DNA from: an uncultured Coriobacteriia bacterium
GTDB taxonomy: Bacteria > Actinomycetota > Coriobacteriia > Coriobacteriales > QAMH01
Direction: 5' to 3'
Assembly: GCA_902478425.1 (NCBI GenBank)
Contig: CABSKV010000033.1
Span: 1-15,084, forward strand
DNA length: 15,084 nucleotides
The position numbers and the translations under genes are program-made. This document shows positions 1-7,121 of this stretch, piece by piece. The notes beneath the pieces were generated by a model that was given only the letters and a program-made list of their open reading frames with translations, made no database searches and was not told where the DNA came from. The first letter of the stretch is position 1. Every line of letters starts with the position of its first letter.

Positions 1-108
1 AACCTCGCGTACGCCGCCGCGGCGGGCAACAAGGGCTGTTACGTGGGCCTCTTCGTCGTCCTCTTCCTCATCATCTTCTGCATCGTCAGCTTCTTCATCC
101 TTCGATAA
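1..108 (+). CDS. C-terminal end of a membrane protein (partial)
   Basis: The window opens inside a reading frame whose last 35 residues can be read before a TAA stop. The tail has a short Ala-rich stretch, the residues GNKGCY, then one strongly hydrophobic segment of about 20 residues (GLFVVLFLIIFCIVSFF) ending in ILR. This is a typical C-terminal transmembrane helix. The gene stops 11 bp before the radical SAM gene on the same strand, so the two are probably co-transcribed. The rest of the gene lies outside the window, so no family can be assigned. Confidence 0.6.
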   Translation, partial: NLAYAAAAGNKGCYVGLFVVLFLIIFCIVSFFILR

Positions 109-119
109 CGAGGTACATC

Positions 120-1439
120 GTGCTTACCGAACGCGTCCTAACCCAGGCCATGCGCATGATGAATGGCCATTACCTGAACCTCAAGCCGCTTGACGAGAGC
201 CAATGGGCCTTGCCTGCGCCCAAGCCGGGCAAGCGGTACATGCTCTACATGCACATTCCCTTCTGCGAGCGCCTCTGCCCGTACTGCTCTTTCAACAGGT
301 TCCCGTTCGAGGAGGGAAAGGCGCATAAGTACTTCGCGAACCTGCGCGCCGAGATGGACATGGTCGCCCGTCTTGGCTATGACTTCGATGCGTTGTATGT
401 GGGTGGAGGCACGCCGACCATCCTCATCGACGAGCTCGTCGAGACCATAAACAAAGCCCGCGACATGTTTTCAATCGTTGATGTGTCGAGTGAGACGAAC
501 CCCAACCACTTGCTCCCGGAGTACATCGAAAAGCTCGATGGAGTAGTCCAGCGCCTGTCCGTCGGAGTCCAGAGCTTCAATGACGACTTGCTTAAACAAA
601 TGGACAGATATGAAAAATATGGCAGTGCGGAGCAAATCCTCAACAGGATCATCGATGTAGCCGATGCAAATGTGTTCAAATCGCTCAACGTCGATATGAT
701 CTTCAACTTCCCCGCTCAGGATGAGGAAATGCTCATAAACGACATCGCGGCGATACTCGAATCGCACACGAATCAGGCCACGTTCTATCCTCTCATGGCC
801 TCTCCGGCTGTGGAAAAGTCACTCGCCGCGACCGTCGGCAAAGTTGATTATGTGCGCGAACGTGAGTTTTATGAGCTCATATGCAGCGGATTGACGGGAG
901 GGGACGATCCGGCCTTCACGTTTGGTGGCGCGTGGACGTTCAACGACGCGAAGAGCTCCATGATCGACGAATACATCATCGATTACGAGGAGTACCCCGC
1001 CCTGGGAAGCGGCGGCATGAGCTTCCTCGACAGCAAGCTCTTCGTGAATACGTTCAGCGTGAGGGAGTACGACGAGCGCATCGAGAGCGGGCACATGTCC
1101 GTTGCGCGCATGACGGAGTTCAGCAAGCGCGACCACATGCGCTACCGCTTCATGATGCAGCTCTTCGGGCTGAGGCTCGACAAGAAGGAGTGGGAGCGCG
1201 ACTTTGGATGCAGCGTGGCCGCCGGGCTGCCCGCCGAGTACTCGTTCTTCAAGACGAGCGGCGCAATCGACATCGACGACGATGAGCAGATCACGCTCAC
1301 GCCGAAGGGTCGTTACATGATGGTGGCGATGATGAGGCAGTTCTTCATCGGAGTGAACGGCGTGCGCGATGACGCCCGCGCGGCGCTACCGTGTGACGAG
1401 CGCGACCTTCTCTTCGGGGCCGGCGTACCCGTCAAATAG
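120..1439 (+). CDS. Radical SAM protein, HemN/HemW (coproporphyrinogen III oxidase-like) superfamily
   Basis: A 439-residue protein. Residues 45-56 read HIPFCERLCPYC, the HemN/HemW-type radical SAM motif with Cys49, Cys53 and Cys56 (CX3CX2C) to bind the [4Fe-4S] cluster that cleaves S-adenosylmethionine. GGGTP at 95-99, an ETNP segment near 125 and a GVQSFND segment are all SAM-pocket signatures of this superfamily. A GSGGMSF segment and a C-terminal winged-helix-like part also match. The family includes anaerobic coproporphyrinogen III oxidase, the heme chaperone HemW and anaerobic heme-degrading ChuW/HutW enzymes; the sequence alone does not decide among them. Compared with HemN/HemW, the residues after the third cysteine (SFNRF) are atypical. 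The start is a GTG at 120 with CGAGG six bases upstream. It is probably co-transcribed with the preceding membrane-protein gene. The stretch around 580-870 is noticeably more AT-rich than the rest. Confidence 0.85.
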   Translation: MLTERVLTQAMRMMNGHYLNLKPLDESQWALPAPKPGKRYMLYMHIPFCERLCPYCSFNRFPFEEGKAHKYFANLRAEMDMVARLGYDFDALYVGGGTPTILIDELVETINKARDMFSIVDVSSETNPNHLLPEYIEKLDGVVQRLSVGVQSFNDDLLKQMDRYEKYGSAEQILNRIIDVADANVFKSLNVDMIFNFPAQDEEMLINDIAAILESHTNQATFYPLMASPAVEKSLAATVGKVDYVREREFYELICSGLTGGDDPAFTFGGAWTFNDAKSSMIDEYIIDYEEYPALGSGGMSFLDSKLFVNTFSVREYDERIESGHMSVARMTEFSKRDHMRYRFMMQLFGLRLDKKEWERDFGCSVAAGLPAEYSFFKTSGAIDIDDDEQITLTPKGRYMMVAMMRQFFIGVNGVRDDARAALPCDERDLLFGAGVPVK

Positions 1440-1450
1440 CCACTCAATCA

Positions 1451-1468
1451 TATGCACAATCGTGCATA
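1451..1468. terminator. Perfect hairpin between convergent genes
   Basis: TATGCAC, loop AATC, GTGCATA: a perfect 7-bp stem with a 4-base loop. It sits in the 30-bp gap between the stop of the radical SAM gene (plus) and the stop of the PafC-like gene (minus). The position suggests a shared transcription end, but there is no T-run on either side, so it is not a canonical intrinsic terminator. Confidence 0.4.
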
Positions 1469-1469
1469 A

Positions 1470-2357
1470 CTACTGCGTAAGCAGCCTATTCGCGTACGAA
1501 TCACAGGCCTCGACGAGAGCCTGCGGCTCAAGCGGCAGCGCGTCTCCCATGAGCGCGACAATGTGCTTTGGCAGCCACGTGCTTCCCGTCCACGGCACGC
1601 TCACGATGCGCGAACCGTCCTCGCCCGAATCCGCGACGCGCAACCCGCGCCAGGCAGGAAGGAGGCAATTCGCGGCAAGGCGAATGCGCGCCCGGGCGCC
1701 AGCATCCAATCCGATGGAGGGACGCGGGGCATCCGCGCGGGGCGAGAAGGTCTCCTCGAGAGGGCGCGCTTCGACAACGCGGTCGACCCTGAAGGAGCGC
1801 CAGCCATCCGAGGTGCGGCAGTAGGCCTGGAGATAGCGATGGCCGTCTTCCGAGAAGATGCGTAGGGGCTCGACGCATCTCTTGAGGGGAGCCTCGTCGT
1901 CCGTTCCGCGATATGCGATCTCGAGCAGGTGATGCTCGAGATCTTCGCAGGCCGCCGCAAGCGTTTGGGTGACATCGGGCGCTGCAGGTTCCGTCACGAC
2001 TCGCAGGCGCGGCCTGGGAGAGCTGGCATCGCCCAAGATTCCCTTCGTTTGCAGCAGGGCTCCCACGAGCTCGTCGTCGGCGGAGAAGCCCGCGGCCGTG
2101 AGCGCGTCAACGAGCGCATCGGCTTCGGGGGCGGTGAGGCGCAGCAGGCGTTGCGTGCCATGAGTCTGGAGCACCGCGTACGAATCATGCAGGTCGAGGC
2201 GTATCGAGGCCGCATCGTAGGCGAAGACGAGAAGCTCGAGTGCGTCATATACGCTTTGCTCGTCAACGCCTAGCAGCGTTGCCAGTTGCGGAATCGAGAC
2301 GATCTTCTCGCGCTCGAGCTGGGCCATGATGGCGAGAAGAAGCTGCCTATCCTTCAT
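1470..2357 (-). CDS. WYL-domain transcriptional regulator, PafC-like
   Basis: A 295-residue protein. The start is set at the ATG at 2357 because GGGGAGGTG lies directly upstream on the minus strand. A longer reading back to 2492 would add 45 Arg/Ser-rich residues and overlap the upstream gene heavily. The N-terminus (about 1-60) is a winged-helix-like part with ALLGVDEQSV-type helices, followed by RLTAPEADALVDAL (73-86), which resembles the RLTPEEA segment of PafC. The C-terminal WYL domain shows RYLQAYC (174-180) and FRVDRV (189-194), the ligand-sensing core of WYL proteins. The start overlaps the end of the upstream WYL gene by 11 bp, so the two are translated together. In mycobacteria PafB and PafC form one regulator of the RecA/LexA-independent DNA-damage response. 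By analogy this pair should act as a unit; the target genes are unknown. Confidence 0.8.
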   Translation of the reverse strand: MKDRQLLLAIMAQLEREKIVSIPQLATLLGVDEQSVYDALELLVFAYDAASIRLDLHDSYAVLQTHGTQRLLRLTAPEADALVDALTAAGFSADDELVGALLQTKGILGDASSPRPRLRVVTEPAAPDVTQTLAAACEDLEHHLLEIAYRGTDDEAPLKRCVEPLRIFSEDGHRYLQAYCRTSDGWRSFRVDRVVEARPLEETFSPRADAPRPSIGLDAGARARIRLAANCLLPAWRGLRVADSGEDGSRIVSVPWTGSTWLPKHIVALMGDALPLEPQALVEACDSYANRLLTQ

Positions 2358-3345
2358 GGCGCACCTCCCCCGACGCAGCGCGCATGTAGCGCTCGAGACC
2401 CGCGACAAGCGCGGCACGCGCGGCCACGGGCTCGATGATCTCGATTCCCGGACCGTTCTCGATGCACCACTGCGCGAGGGCACGCGTGTCACGGCAATTC
2501 ACCGTCCAGACGAGACAATCGTCCTCCCAGACAAGTTGCCCCTGCCCCATCGTGAGCTGCTGAGCGTTTTGGGCCTCGGCGCCATCAAGCACGATGCGTG
2601 TCGTGAGCTGCTCGTCGCCAAACTGGAAGGGCAGTCCGTAATAGCTGCTCGCATCGAAGGGGCGTTCCTCGAAGTCGGGCGTCTTGGGATTGGCGCCGTT
2701 GACGCGCAGCTTGCTCATGCGGTCGAGCCGGAACAGGCGATCGGAGCCCGCGTCCGGGTCGAACGCCGCGACGTAGCAGGCGCCGCGCAAGAAGAAGCAT
2801 CCCGCAGGTTCGACCGTGCGCTCGGACTGCGCCCCGGCGCTGTTCGTGTAGGAAAAGCTCAGGCGCTTGCGCGTCGTGATGGCCCTCTTCACCTTCGCGA
2901 ACCCCTGGGGCTCGTATGCCCGTGCTGCCTGCGATTCGCCTTCGGCGAGCTGGGGGAGCATGTCGGGAATCTCGAGCTCGTCACCGAGCTTGACGAGCAC
3001 CATGCGCAGCTCCTCCTTGAACGGATACTCCTTGTCCTCGAGCAGGGCGCCACATAGCAGGCGCAGGAGGCTGACCTGCGGCTTGGTGAGGTTGAGCGGC
3101 GCCGCGAGCGTCTTGCCCGCATCGAGTGCATAGCGCTGACGGTCATCGATGACGAGGAAGACGCCGCTATCTTGCAGCGTCTTCTTGTCGCGCTCGAAGC
3201 GCCTGCGCATGGAGTCCTCGCTGCCGGCTTGCGCGCCGTATTCGTAGGGAAGCGCGCGGCGTATGGTGGCAAGGTCAACCGGGCCGTTTTCCCGGATGAA
3301 GAGCATGAGCTTGACGATGCGCTCTGCTTCGCTGATGTGCGTCAT
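2347..3345 (-). CDS. WYL-domain transcriptional regulator, PafB-like
   Basis: A 332-residue protein from the ATG at 3345, a length typical of PafB. The open frame runs on to 3534, but those extra residues overlap the divergent gene and look non-coding; GAGGCGAG lies upstream of 3345. The N-terminal winged helix (about 1-65) contains SEDSMRRRFERDKKTLQDSG (42-61), the PafB hallmark in which the recognition part ends in RRxFERDKxxL. The C-terminal WYL domain has CYVAAFDPDAG followed by RLFRLDRM. The final WYL-associated C-terminal extension ends in RYMRAASG. It is the first gene of a two-gene operon with the PafC-like gene. The family assignment is strong. The role in DNA-damage control is inferred from actinobacterial PafBC. 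Confidence 0.82.
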   Translation of the reverse strand: MTHISEAERIVKLMLFIRENGPVDLATIRRALPYEYGAQAGSEDSMRRRFERDKKTLQDSGVFLVIDDRQRYALDAGKTLAAPLNLTKPQVSLLRLLCGALLEDKEYPFKEELRMVLVKLGDELEIPDMLPQLAEGESQAARAYEPQGFAKVKRAITTRKRLSFSYTNSAGAQSERTVEPAGCFFLRGACYVAAFDPDAGSDRLFRLDRMSKLRVNGANPKTPDFEERPFDASSYYGLPFQFGDEQLTTRIVLDGAEAQNAQQLTMGQGQLVWEDDCLVWTVNCRDTRALAQWCIENGPGIEIIEPVAARAALVAGLERYMRAASGEVRHEG

Positions 3346-3440
3346 AAGGTAGCTCGCCTCGGGTCGTCGTTTGCCTGTCGCGTTCGTCGGCAGGCCGAGA
3401 AGCGCGTCTCCCCACATAATATCGCGCTCATGCGAAGCGA

Positions 3441-3449
3441 TGCTATAAT
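3441..3449 (+). promoter_or_regulatory. Extended -10 promoter element
   Basis: TGCTATAAT is a perfect extended -10 (TGnTATAAT). It lies 37 bp before the ATG of the DUF2335-like gene, giving a predicted start of transcription near 3456. No good -35 is visible, which is usual for extended -10 promoters. The element lies in the divergent gap with the PafB-like gene. Confidence 0.6.
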
Positions 3450-3486
3450 TGCCAGAACTGATTGATCCTCGAAAGGTACTAATCGC

Positions 3487-4131
3487 ATGAATAACGAACC
3501 AATGTACAACGCGTTCATCAACAATCGAGAGCAAGCAGATAACCGCTCGTCAAATTCCAAGGGCAGGCGCAGGAACAAGCGTATCAAAGAGGATGACCTT
3601 CCCGAGTTCGATTACGACCTCGAAGAGCCGGGAGAGGGCGGCTTCACGCCGGGTCCCGTCGTCGGCGTCGACAGGACGATCGGGGGCTATCCGGAGTTCC
3701 TTCGCCAAGATGCCGAAGAAGAGTCCTCCGATGCATGCGATGGTCCCATCACGCGCGAGCCCTTCGAGTTCGAAGGCGGGTGCGTGAGCCTACCCCATCC
3801 CGACGTCTTCAATTCATATCCCCCCGAGGTCCAGCGCAAGATCATGGAGTGGACCGATCGCGACATCCGCGCGCGCCGCGATGATGAGTCCCGTCGTCAG
3901 GACGCCATCCTCCGCGCGAACATCGCGCGCGAGAAGACGAAGATGGGCGTGCCGGTCGCCATCGTCATCCTGTCCATCATCTGCGCTGCCATCACGGGCC
4001 TGTATACGCGGGACGCGGCTTTCGTGATCGCCTTTCTGACGGTGGCGGTTGTGGTCATCGTTGTCATCTTCGTGAGTCGTCTCACGCGAGGCAGGCGCGG
4101 GCATTCGCAATCCCAGCACCCAAAGGTGTAG
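3487..4131 (+). CDS. DUF2335-like membrane protein
   Basis: A 214-residue protein. The first 95 residues are hydrophilic and probably disordered, with a basic patch (GRRRNKRIK, 26-34) and an acidic stretch. Residues 101-150 (SLPHP, then a Tyr-Pro-Pro-Glu helix with many Arg/Glu/Asp) precede two transmembrane helices at about 154-172 and 177-197. A short basic tail follows. This order (LPxPxxxxxY, charged amphipathic helix, paired C-terminal membrane helices) is the layout of DUF2335 predicted membrane proteins, whose function is not established. The match is by eye and moderate. The ATG at 3487 has AAAGG ten bases upstream and an extended -10 at 3441. The gene is divergent from the PafBC-like operon and ends at its own terminator, so it is likely a single-gene unit. 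Confidence 0.75.
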   Translation: MNNEPMYNAFINNREQADNRSSNSKGRRRNKRIKEDDLPEFDYDLEEPGEGGFTPGPVVGVDRTIGGYPEFLRQDAEEESSDACDGPITREPFEFEGGCVSLPHPDVFNSYPPEVQRKIMEWTDRDIRARRDDESRRQDAILRANIAREKTKMGVPVAIVILSIICAAITGLYTRDAAFVIAFLTVAVVVIVVIFVSRLTRGRRGHSQSQHPKV

Positions 4132-4152
4132 CTGCTGATAGACGACTTTTCG

Positions 4153-4180
4153 GAGCCCCGTTCAGGGGCTCTTTCATTTG
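4153..4180 (+). terminator. Intrinsic terminator of the DUF2335-like gene
   Basis: GAGCCCC (4153-4159), loop GTTCA, GGGGCTC (4165-4171), followed by TTTCATTT. A perfect 7-bp GC-rich stem with a T-rich tail, 21 bp after the stop codon. Confidence 0.85.
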
Positions 4181-4299
4181 GGTACCCTTTCGGTGACGGC
4201 CAGCATCGCCTCCAGATAGGCGATTGCATGCCACATGTCCCGAAAGATTTGGTACTCTGTCGAATACAAAACCTATTAACCTTCCGAGAGGATAATGAA

Positions 4300-5565
4300 A
4301 TGAGCCAGGATATGATCAGCGTCGAAGAGGCACAGCGCAGGACGATCGAGCTTGCGAGCGATGCGCGCTTCAGGACGCATGTCGAGGAAGTCGACCTCTT
4401 CGCCGCCGTCGGACGCGTGGCAGCCGCCGACCTCACGAGCGACATCGACGTCGCGCCCTTCGACAACACCGCGATGGACGGCTTCGCCGTCGTCTCTTCC
4501 TCGCTTGATGACGCGAGCGAGGATGCCCCCGTCGAGCTCGAGATCGTCGACTGGGTAGGCGCAGGCGTCGTGAGCGAGGTCGCCCTCAAGCCGGGCGAGG
4601 CGATTCGCATCATGACGGGCGGCATCATGCCCGAGGGCGCCGATGCCGTGGTCAAGATCGAGGACACGACCTTCACCGGCGACGGTGGCGTGGGCGAGCG
4701 CGTGCGCATGTGCGCTCCCGTGACCAAGACGAACGTCCGCAAGGCAGGCGAGGAGGCCAAGGCGGGTGACGTCGTCGTCCGCAAGGGCGAGGTGATTCGC
4801 GCCGCGACCGTGGGTCTGCTCGCGAGCACCGGCAACACTTCCATCCCCGTATACGCGCGACCCAAGGTCGGCGTCATCAGCATCGGCACCGAGCTCGACG
4901 CCCCTCCCGCCAAGCCCGAGCCGGGCAAGATCCGCGACGCCAATGCATACGTGCTGGGAGCCTACGCCCTCGAGCTCGGCTGCGAGGTCGAGCTATACCC
5001 AATCGTCGAGGATGACGAAGCTGCTATCCGCGCGCTATTCGAGAAGGCTATCGCCGAGTGCGATTTCGTCGTCTCGAGTGGTGGCGCGAGCAACGGCGAC
5101 TTCGACTACGCCATCGAGACGGTGCGCGAGCTCGGCGAGGTCGTCTTCGATTGCGTGAGCCTGAGGCCCGGCAAGGCGCAGGCCTTCGGATGCGTGGGCA
5201 ATACGCTCGTCGAGGTGCTTTCGGGCAACCCGGCTGCCGCTGCCGTTGGCTTCCAGCTCTTCGGGCGCCCGGCGCTGCGTGCCATGCAGGGCCTCGCGGA
5301 TCTCGAGCGTCCCGTGAGCGACGCCGTCTTGGCGCAGCCCACGCGCAAGAAGGAGGCGCGCGCCTTCTTCCAGAGGGGGCATCTCGAGATTGGCGAGGAT
5401 GGCCAATTACTTGCCTGCCAGGAGGAGAAGCAGTCCTCCGCGCTGCTATCGGAGATGAACCGCAGTACCGTTCTCATCGAGCTTCCGCAGGGCACGGGCA
5501 CCTTCGAGGCCGGCACCCCCGTCAAGTGCCTGCACCTGGATATCGACGAGGGAACCGTCATCTAG
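4300..5565 (+). CDS. moeA: Molybdopterin molybdenumtransferase MoeA
   Basis: A 421-residue protein that inserts molybdate into adenylylated molybdopterin in the last step of basic Moco synthesis in the cytoplasm. The MoeA N-terminal signature PFDNTAMDGFAV lies at 53-64, with Asp60 matching the essential Asp59 of E. coli MoeA. IMTGGIMPEGADAVV is at 104-118. The MogA-like domain has GVISIGTEL (191-199), SSGGASNGDFDY (259-270) and LSGNPAAA (307-314). The usual SGGVSxGD motif is varied to SGGASNGD. Domain IV occupies the last 75 residues. The start is the ATG at 4300, with GAGAGGA seven bases upstream; the frame opens 24 codons earlier but without a better ribosome site. It precedes larE by 79 bp. 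Demand for Moco is plain from the molybdopterin enzyme at 12381-14756. Confidence 0.95.
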   Translation: MSQDMISVEEAQRRTIELASDARFRTHVEEVDLFAAVGRVAAADLTSDIDVAPFDNTAMDGFAVVSSSLDDASEDAPVELEIVDWVGAGVVSEVALKPGEAIRIMTGGIMPEGADAVVKIEDTTFTGDGGVGERVRMCAPVTKTNVRKAGEEAKAGDVVVRKGEVIRAATVGLLASTGNTSIPVYARPKVGVISIGTELDAPPAKPEPGKIRDANAYVLGAYALELGCEVELYPIVEDDEAAIRALFEKAIAECDFVVSSGGASNGDFDYAIETVRELGEVVFDCVSLRPGKAQAFGCVGNTLVEVLSGNPAAAAVGFQLFGRPALRAMQGLADLERPVSDAVLAQPTRKKEARAFFQRGHLEIGEDGQLLACQEEKQSSALLSEMNRSTVLIELPQGTGTFEAGTPVKCLHLDIDEGTVI

Positions 5566-5577
5566 ATGGACGGGGTG

Positions 5578-5620
5578 GACCAGACAATCGTCGCCGGGGC
5601 GCTTTTGTCTGGTCTGACCA
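5578..5620. promoter_or_regulatory. 10-bp inverted repeat plus GntR-like palindrome upstream of larE
   Basis: GACCAGACAA (5578-5587) is perfectly repeated in inverse as TTGTCTGGTC (5605-5614) across a 17-base spacer. The right arm runs into TGGTCTGACCA (5610-5620), a perfect palindrome with one central base. The latter fits the TnGTnnnACnA pattern bound by FadR-subfamily GntR regulators, such as LldR for lactate genes. It lies 25 bp before the larE start. It could instead be the moeA transcript end (no T-run follows) or part of a dispersed palindromic repeat. Confidence 0.5.
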
Positions 5621-5644
5621 AACTGTCTCATTTTGGGTGACTTT

Positions 5645-6466
5645 ATGAGTGACGAGACACTTGACGCGAAATACCAGGACCTTCTCGAGCGCCTTCGGGC
5701 GCTCGATAGCGTTGCCGTCGCCTTCTCGGGCGGCGTCGACTCGGCCCTGCTGCTGCATGCCGCGCGCGAAGCGCTCGACGAGCGCGCCATCGCCATCACG
5801 ACGCAATCCCGCCTCTTTCCGCAGCGCGAGCTCGACGAGGCCATCGCCTTCTGCCGCGAGCGCGACATCCCGCAGGTTATCGTGCCCACGCATGAGCTCG
5901 AGGACGAAGGGTTTCGCCGCAACCCGCCCGAGCGCTGCTATCTGTGCAAGCGGGGGCTCTTGCAAGCCATCATCGATACGGCGGATGAGCGTGGCATCGA
6001 AACCGTCGTCGAAGGGTCGAACGTCGACGACGAGGGCGACTATCGCCCCGGTTCCCAGGCGATAGCCGAGCTCGGCGTGCTCAGCCCGCTCAAGGAGGTG
6101 GGCCTCACGAAGCGCGATATACGCGAGCTATCGCATGAGAAGGGGCTTCCCACCTGGGATAAGCCGTCGTTTGCATGCCTTGCCACGCGTTTCGCGTTTG
6201 GCACCCGCCTGAGCGAGGAGCGCCTTGCCCTGATAGACGAAGCGGAGCAGTTCCTCCTCGACCAGGGCTTTCATCAGGCGCGCGTCCGCTATCACGGGCC
6301 CACGGCCCGCATCGAGGTGAGGACAGACGAGGTCGAGCGCCTCGTTTTGCCCGAGAACCGACAGGCAGCAGAGCGCAAACTCAAGGAGTTCGGCTTCGAG
6401 CATGTGACGATTGACCTCGCCGGATATCGCACAGGTAACATGAACGTGGCAAGCGAAGGGGCGTAG
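5645..6466 (+). CDS. larE: ATP-dependent sacrificial sulfur transferase LarE
   Basis: A 273-residue PP-loop enzyme that adenylylates the carboxylates of the pyridinium precursor and adds sulfur while making the nickel-pincer nucleotide cofactor of lactate racemase-type enzymes. The PP-loop SGGVDS is at 28-33. RCYLCK (97-102) is a LarE motif. KPSFACLATRFAFGT (173-187) carries Cys178, which matches the sulfur-donating Cys176 of the Lactobacillus enzyme. The DLAGYRTGNMN end (257-267) is also typical. Cys98, Cys101 and Cys178 together fit the three-cysteine LarE type that binds a [4Fe-4S] cluster. The start is the ATG at 5645 with GGTGA four bases upstream; a TTG at 5633 is possible but overlaps that site. 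No larA, larB or larC is present in the window, so its partners must be elsewhere. Confidence 0.92.
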   Translation: MSDETLDAKYQDLLERLRALDSVAVAFSGGVDSALLLHAAREALDERAIAITTQSRLFPQRELDEAIAFCRERDIPQVIVPTHELEDEGFRRNPPERCYLCKRGLLQAIIDTADERGIETVVEGSNVDDEGDYRPGSQAIAELGVLSPLKEVGLTKRDIRELSHEKGLPTWDKPSFACLATRFAFGTRLSEERLALIDEAEQFLLDQGFHQARVRYHGPTARIEVRTDEVERLVLPENRQAAERKLKEFGFEHVTIDLAGYRTGNMNVASEGA

Positions 6467-6489
6467 GCGGTTTCCACCATGCAATGCCC

Positions 6490-6495
6490 TATACT
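6490..6495 (+). promoter_or_regulatory. -10 element of the DUF2510 gene
   Basis: TATACT, 36 bp before the start codon, inside a 17-base segment (6488-6504) that recurs with two mismatches at 8837-8853 before another short gene. No clear -35 is seen. Confidence 0.45.
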
Positions 6496-6531
6496 TGCGA
6501 TTAGAGCCATTATTTTGCAAAAGGAGAATTC

Positions 6532-6966
6532 ATGAGCGAGTCACGTGCCGGATGGTACCCCGATCCTTCGGGAGATCCGTCGAAGCTGCGCTATTGGGAT
6601 GGCACCCAGTGGACTGACGACTATGCGGATAGCCCCTCGTGCGCCCAGGCTTCGGCAGAGCAAACCGACCCTGCTACCGAGGAGGTCGTGTACCAAGCGC
6701 AGATCATCGATGATGGCCAGGCCACGTACGGCATGAGCTCGCAGGATTCCACGCTTCGTCTCATCGCCTTCATCTTCTGCCTCATCTCGACCGTCACGGC
6801 CGGCTGGATGCTCGTTCCGCTCGCGTGGATGGTTCCCATGACCGTGATCACCTGGGGAATCTACAAGGGCAAGAAGAGGAACACGGTGGCATTTGGCGTC
6901 TGTACGCTCATCTTCGTGAGCCTTGTGGGTGGCATTCTGCTGCTCGTTTCCAAGAAAGACGACTAG
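6532..6966 (+). CDS. DUF2510 membrane protein
   Basis: A 144-residue protein. Residues 7-30 (GWYPDPSGDPSKLRYWDGTQWTDD) are a textbook DUF2510 module: a WYPDP opening and a RYWDGxxWT close. This small domain is almost confined to actinobacteria, has no known activity and is usually joined to membrane segments. A polar linker (31-75) follows. The rest is three hydrophobic stretches (roughly 76-95, 97-113 and 119-140) broken by the basic turn YKGKKRN, ending in KKDD. The ATG at 6532 has a strong AAGGAG five bases upstream and a -10 at 6490. It appears to be a separate transcription unit after larE. The function is unknown; it is likely an inner-membrane protein with the DUF2510 head in the cytoplasm. 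Confidence 0.88.
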   Translation: MSESRAGWYPDPSGDPSKLRYWDGTQWTDDYADSPSCAQASAEQTDPATEEVVYQAQIIDDGQATYGMSSQDSTLRLIAFIFCLISTVTAGWMLVPLAWMVPMTVITWGIYKGKKRNTVAFGVCTLIFVSLVGGILLLVSKKDD

Positions 6967-6985
6967 CACCCGCTTTCCTGCGTAA

Positions 6986-7004
6986 CAAAATGGGGACAGA
7001 CCCC
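6986..7004. repeat. REP-like short palindrome
   Basis: An AAAATG stretch followed by GGGG ACAGA CCCC (6992-7004), a 4-bp GC stem with a 5-base loop. Motifs of this kind are dispersed in many bacterial genomes and are often tied to RAYT/IS200-like transposases. Its minus-strand relative CAAAATGAGACAG is readable at 5623-5635. No transposase gene is in the window. Confidence 0.4.
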
Positions 7005-7121
7005 GCATCCCGCCCGTACTCTATTCAGTTCGGCATATAGTGTGCACGTACGCTACAGAGTAGCCATCAGACTCGCGCTCATGACGCCGCGCGGGGCAGA
7101 GAGCGGAAGTGGGTTTATTTC

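Noticed and set aside
3897..4943. 348-residue minus-strand open frame across the DUF2335-like gene end, terminator and moeA
   Set aside because: It crosses a clear terminator and two real genes on the other strand; Ser/Thr/Arg-rich low-complexity translation, no ribosome site.
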